Assembly: GCA_026184775.1 (NCBI GenBank)
Contig: JANCYW010000013.1
Span: forward strand, 305,001 to 369,000
DNA: 64,000 nt
Direction of reading: 5' to 3'
Source of the DNA: Cyanidium caldarium
Lineage: Eukaryota > Rhodophyta > Bangiophyceae > Cyanidiales > Cyanidiaceae
Shown: piece after piece, positions 59,589 to 64,000 of the stretch
Layout: each line of letters begins with the position of its first letter
Numbering within the stretch: the first letter of the stretch is position 1
The notes under the pieces: generated by a model
Told to the model about the DNA's origin: nothing
The model's input: only the letters and a program-made list of their open reading frames with translations
The model's database searches: none
Made by a program: the position numbers and the translations under genes

Positions 59589-59594
59589 CGATCG
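58009..59594. repeat. GATTGCC satellite array 2 (long)
   Basis: About 1.6 kb. Three monomer flavours are interspersed: a form with GATCGAGGAAAATCGCC, a form with GATCGAAGACAATCGCC, and plain heptamer runs (GATTGCC or GATCACT). Each long monomer carries inverted arms GGCGATT...AATCGCC. One plus-strand frame stays open for long stretches simply because of the repeat. Confidence 0.9.
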
Positions 59595-61782
59595 TGCGCG
59601 GGCGGGGAATGGTAAGAGTGTCGTGCGGCGCCATTGGGCAGTGCGTGGGGGGCAGTGGTGTCGAGTGAGAGAGCGTGTGTGTGTGTGTGCGCGTGAGTAT
59701 ACGTATGGAGTGTTTGGGTGAGTGGGGGAGGTGGTGTTGTGTTTCGAGTGTGTTACGTGCTGGCGTAAGGGCGTGCAGTGGGCACGCGGTGGGCGGTGGG
59801 CGTTGGCGCGGCGCTGGCGTATGAGGGCTTGGGCTGACCGACGACGATGGGCGGTGGTGGTGGTGGGAGAGGGGTCATGAGGGTGCGGGAGCGTTGGTTG
59901 TTGGGTGTGGAGTGTGTTGGGAGTGTTTGGAGTGTTCATGAGTGTGTGTTGGGTGTTGGGGTCGGTTTGGGGCGGGAACGGCCAGCGGGTCGGTTGGGAG
60001 CTGGGAGCTGGGGGAGTGTTGGCGGGTGAGCGCCTGATGGGTTGATGATCGGTGGTGGTGGGAGAGGGGTCATGGGCGTGCGGGAGCGTTGGTTGGTGGG
60101 TGTGGAGTGTGTTGGGAGTGCGTTGGGGTGGTTGGAAGCGGAAGCGGGGAGCGGTGGCTGCGCGTGCGTCTGGGAGTGTAAAAGAACGCTGAGAGCTCTG
60201 GATCGATGGAAGGAATGAAGGAATGAGCGATTGATGGGGTGAGCGTGTGGGATGGGCGTTGCGCAGCGCTGCGCAGCGTCGGGAGGCGTGTGTGTGTGTG
60301 TGAGTGTTGTGATGGTGGTGGTTGGCTACAGGGGAACGAGCGGGGCAGGTGAAGTGAGATGGGTGAGTATGGGTGAGTATGGGTGTGTGTGGGATGGGGT
60401 GTTGATGGATGTGGAGATGTAGGTGAATGATTGTTGAGGGTTGGTGGTGGGTTGGAGTGAGATGAATGGAGGTGTTGGTGTTGGTGGATGTGGGAGTGTT
60501 GGTGGAGTGAAGTTGGAGGGCGGCTGTGAGTGTGTGTGCGCTTGTGTAAGTGAGTGTATGCGTTTGGGAGTGAGTGGCTGGTTGTGGTGGGTGGATGCGT
60601 GTGTGAGTGGGATGAGCGTGTGTTGCCTGAGTGGGTGTTACTGGGGTGGTTGGATGGTGTGTGTGTGTGTGCGCCGGACGGTGGGACGGTGGGACGGTGG
60701 CGGGAGGTGGGAAAAGCGTTTCGGTGTGTTGGCGGGTGCGAGAGGAGTCGGTGTTGATGCGGCTGGTTGTAGACGAGGGGAGTGCCGAGTGTATGGAAGC
60801 GTATGGAGTGGAGTGGAATCGTATGGAATGGAGTCGCCTTGTGTGTGGATGCGCACAGATCGGTGACGGTTATGGGAGCGGCGGCGCCTTGTGGGTGCGC
60901 GCGCGCCGATCGGCGGCGGCGCGCAGGTGAGGGGCGCGTTGATTGTGTCGATCGAGAACAGTAGACAAGAAGCGGCGATCGCGGCGATGGCGCGGAGTGG
61001 TGGATGCGGTGTGGGCGCCACCTGGTGGGAAAGCGTCGGTGGTAGTGGGAGAGAGCGATGGTGGTGGTGGGCAGCGCGGCGGCGGTTCCGGTGTCTATGT
61101 GGGTAGTGTTGTTGTTGCTGCTGCAGGGTGTATGTAACGAGTCCCGGAACGGCGACGATGATGAAGCGTGTGGAAGGTGTATGTGTGGGAGCGGGTGTTG
61201 TGGACGGGAGTGTGTGTGTGTGTGGGAGTGGCGTGACCTGAATGGAATGGATGTTGTGTGGCATGGCAAGCCGCAATTGCGTTTTTTGTGGTTGCGTATC
61301 GCCGATCGGCGCCGTGCCCTGCCCGGGAGTGGAGCGTGTGTGGCTTGTTGGAGCGGTGGGGAACGGGCATGGGGAGTGGGGCGGCGCATGTCGAGAATGT
61401 GTTTCGTTATTTGTTTTTTATTGGGGATCGACGTGAGCGCGCGCGATCGTGCGCACGGGAGAGCGTTTGGGGGATTGGGAGTGGTGTCGCGTGTGGGGGC
61501 GGGCGGGCGCACGGCGGGCGAGATTGGGGGTGGCATGCGCGCGCGCGCGATTTGGAACGCAGCATCGGCCGGGAAAAGGGGAAATTGTGGAAAATGGCGC
61601 GGAAAAAGCGCGGCGCCCTGCGACCGGGCGGCGTCGCTGTGTCGGGCGGTTGGGGCGTTTTGGGTTTTGTGTGTGTGCGTGTTGGGGCAGACGGTTACGT
61701 GGCCGGATGGTGTTAGGGATGCGGGATGGCGGATTTCGGGTTTTCGCGCTGTGGGATGGTTGATGGTTGAGAGAGGGCAACG
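59595..61782. repeat. Repeat core, third copy (about 2.2 kb)
   Basis: Matches the fourth copy at an exact offset of 2837 bp in every segment compared. Confidence 0.85.
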
Positions 61783-62372
61783 CCGATTGAAGGCGATTGC
61801 CGATTGCCGATCGAGGAAAATCGCCGATTACGGATTAGTGATTGAAGGCGATTGCCGATCACTGATTGCCGATTGCCGATCACTGATTGCCGATCGAGGA
61901 AAATCGCCGATTACGGATTACTGATTGAAGGCGATTGCCGACTGCCGATCACTGATTGCCGATCGAAGACAATCGCCGATTACGGATTACTGATTGAAAG
62001 CGATTGCCGATTGCCGATTGCCGATCGAGGAAAATCGCCGATTACGGAATAAAGATTGAAGGCGATTGCCGATTGCCGATCGAGGAAAATCGCCGATTAC
62101 GGAATAAAGATTGAAGGCGATTGCCGATTGCCGATCGAGGAAAATCGCCGATTACGGATTACTGATTGAAGGCGATTGCCGATCACTGATTGCCGATTGC
62201 CGATCACTGATTGCCGATCGAAGACAATCGCCGATTACGGATTACTGATTGAAGGCGATTGCCGATTGCCGATTGCCGATCGAAGACAATCGCCGATTAC
62301 GGAATAGTGATTGAAGGCGATTGCCGATTGCCGATCGAGGAAAATCGCCGATTACGGATTACTGATTGAAGG

Positions 62373-62425
<53 letters not shown>

Positions 62426-62431
62426 CGATCG
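61783..62431. repeat. GATTGCC satellite array 3 (intermediate)
   Basis: About 650 bp. From about 61917 onwards it matches the end of array 2 (from about 59080) base for base at offset 2837, including the rarer GAATAAAGATT variants. Confidence 0.9.
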
Positions 62432-64000
62432 TGCGCGGGCGGGGAATGGTAAGAGTGTCGTGCGGCGCCATTGGGCAGTGCGTGGGGGGCAGTGGTGTCG
62501 AGTGAGAGAGCGTGTGTGTGTGTGTGCGCGTGAGTATACGTATGGAGTGTTTGGGTGAGTGGGGGAGGTGGTGTTGTGTTTCGAGTGTGTTACGTGCTGG
62601 CGTAAGGGCGTGCAGTGGGCACGCGGTGGGCGGTGGGCGTTGGCGCGGCGCTGGCGTATGAGGGCTTGGGCTGACCGACGACGATGGGCGGTGGTGGTGG
62701 TGGGAGAGGGGTCATGAGGGTGCGGGAGCGTTGGTTGTTGGGTGTGGAGTGTGTTGGGAGTGTTTGGAGTGTTCATGAGTGTGTGTTGGGTGTTGGGGTC
62801 GGTTTGGGGCGGGAACGGCCAGCGGGTCGGTTGGGAGCTGGGAGCTGGGGGAGTGTTGGCGGGTGAGCGCCTGATGGGTTGATGATCGGTGGTGGTGGGA
62901 GAGGGGTCATGGGCGTGCGGGAGCGTTGGTTGGTGGGTGTGGAGTGTGTTGGGAGTGCGTTGGGGTGGTTGGAAGCGGAAGCGGGGAGCGGTGGCTGCGC
63001 GTGCGTCTGGGAGTGTAAAAGAACGCTGAGAGCTCTGGATCGATGGAAGGAATGAAGGAATGAGCGATTGATGGGGTGAGCGTGTGGGATGGGCGTTGCG
63101 CAGCGCTGCGCAGCGTCGGGAGGCGTGTGTGTGTGTGTGAGTGTTGTGATGGTGGTGGTTGGCTACAGGGGAACGAGCGGGGCAGGTGAAGTGAGATGGG
63201 TGAGTATGGGTGAGTATGGGTGTGTGTGGGATGGGGTGTTGATGGATGTGGAGATGTAGGTGAATGATTGTTGAGGGTTGGTGGTGGGTTGGAGTGAGAT
63301 GAATGGAGGTGTTGGTGTTGGTGGATGTGGGAGTGTTGGTGGAGTGAAGTTGGAGGGCGGCTGTGAGTGTGTGTGCGCTTGTGTAAGTGAGTGTATGCGT
63401 TTGGGAGTGAGTGGCTGGTTGTGGTGGGTGGATGCGTGTGTGAGTGGGATGAGCGTGTGTTGCCTGAGTGGGTGTTACTGGGGTGGTTGGATGGTGTGTG
63501 TGTGTGTGCGCCGGACGGTGGGACGGTGGGACGGTGGCGGGAGGTGGGAAAAGCGTTTCGGTGTGTTGGCGGGTGCGAGAGGAGTCGGTGTTGATGCGGC
63601 TGGTTGTAGACGAGGGGAGTGCCGAGTGTATGGAAGCGTATGGAGTGGAGTGGAATCGTATGGAATGGAGTCGCCTTGTGTGTGGATGCGCACAGATCGG
63701 TGACGGTTATGGGAGCGGCGGCGCCTTGTGGGTGCGCGCGCGCCGATCGGCGGCGGCGCGCAGGTGAGGGGCGCGTTGATTGTGTCGATCGAGAACAGTA
63801 GACAAGAAGCGGCGATCGCGGCGATGGCGCGGAGTGGTGGATGCGGTGTGGGCGCCACCTGGTGGGAAAGCGTCGGTGGTAGTGGGAGAGAGCGATGGTG
63901 GTGGTGGGCAGCGCGGCGGCGGTTCCGGTGTCTATGTGGGTAGTGTTGTTGTTGCTGCTGCAGGGTGTATGTAACGAGTCCCGGAACGGCGACGATGATG
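62432..64000. repeat. Repeat core, fourth copy (cut by window end)
   Basis: Appears identical to the start of the third core; no telomere repeat reached before the window ends. Confidence 0.85.

Larger units (their letters stand above)
53160..64000. repeat. Subtelomeric compound repeat region
   Basis: About 11 kb of G/T-rich plus-strand DNA made of related units. Landmark sequences recur in the same order: GGAAGCGGAAGCGGGGAGCG (about 53710, 56320, 60135, 62970), the GCTACAGG(A/G)GAACGAGCGGG block (53904, 56513, 60327, 63162), TTGATTGTGTCGATCGAGAA (about 54512, 57163, 60939, 63777) and GATTTGGAACGCAGCATCGG (three copies). Each core is followed by a GATTGCC satellite array. Open frames inside differ between copies by small indels, so no gene is claimed. 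The G/T-rich strand pointing right suggests a chromosome end beyond the window. Confidence 0.85.

Noticed and set aside
58009-59594. Long plus-strand open frames in the satellite (CRLPIADCRS-type peptides)
   Set aside because: They arise because a repeat lacking stops is read in one frame; sequence is purely periodic and frames break between monomers.
53903-61536. Large minus-strand Pro/Thr/His-rich frames in the subtelomeric cores
   Set aside because: They mirror the G/T-rich strand; copies differ by indels that shift frame, so there is no coding constraint.
58009-62431. CRISPR-like appearance of the repeat arrays
   Set aside because: No unique spacers; the units are satellite monomers in a eukaryotic subtelomere.

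Overview
This window reads as nuclear DNA of a small-genomed, GC-rich, unicellular photosynthetic eukaryote, most likely a red alga of the Cyanidiophyceae type (Cyanidium/Cyanidioschyzon-like). The genes are almost intron-free, single-exon and tightly packed on both strands. Several encode proteins of a primary plastid: GapA, a Tic22-like import factor, plastid-type glycerol-3-phosphate and lysophosphatidate acyltransferases, and an aspartate kinase. Three of these precursors start with a short stretch containing phenylalanine ([26 protein letters not shown]), as red-algal and glaucophyte transit peptides do. The sterol cyclase carries the cycloartenol-synthase residues. A circularly permuted tRNA gene, a type first described in Cyanidioschyzon merolae, lies at about 24.0-24.15 kb. 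A SAS-6 homologue at 11.9 kb fits a centriole-bearing lineage better, so a prasinophyte-like green alga remains the alternative.

Layout. From 1 to 52 kb there are about 29 protein genes plus the tRNA. 1-1.4 kb: PHD-finger protein running off the left edge. 1.7-8 kb: zinc-ribbon protein, UBL-bZIP regulator, COX6A, an eroded Obg-type GTPase, an ABHD10-like hydrolase. 8.3-16.7 kb: ABCA half-transporter, SAS-6, cyclin, GapA. 16.7-18.1 kb: a long gene-poor stretch holding a strong hairpin. 18.1-24 kb: TDT anion transporter, plastid GPAT, MED8, a plastid-type membrane protein, Dre2. 24-31 kb: permuted tRNA-Thr, Enp2/NOL10, RNase H, Rpn12, an FkbM methyltransferase, a NUFIP-CCCH protein. 31-44 kb: cycloartenol synthase, RBBP5, a TBC RabGAP, a METTL2/6/8-like tRNA methyltransferase, a tiny membrane protein, plastid LPAAT, RGP1. 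44-52 kb: a large Timeless-like helical protein, aspartate kinase, CNOT2, Tic22-like.

From about 52.2 kb rightwards gene order ends. A broken cysteine-rich gene (52.3-53.1 kb) is followed by about 11 kb of G/T-rich repeated DNA that looks subtelomeric. Cores of roughly 2.2-2.4 kb alternate with arrays of a GATTGCC-based satellite of very different lengths (about 0.24, 1.6 and 0.65 kb). The last two units match at an exact offset of 2837 bp wherever I compared them, to the end of the window. The G/T-rich strand runs rightwards, which suggests the chromosome end lies to the right; no telomere repeat is inside the window.

Functional themes are ordinary housekeeping: chromatin and transcription (PHD, RBBP5, MED8, cyclin, CNOT2, bZIP), RNA and ribosome biogenesis (Enp2, NUFIP, METTL2-like, tRNA), plastid metabolism and import, and membrane traffic (TBC, RGP1). 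Seven convergent gene pairs end within 57 bp of each other and one pair overlaps at the stop codons, so 3' ends must be very short or overlapping. The most notable items are the permuted tRNA wedged against DRE2, SAS-6 in a lineage expected to lack centrioles, the UBL-bZIP fusion, and the compound subtelomeric satellite.
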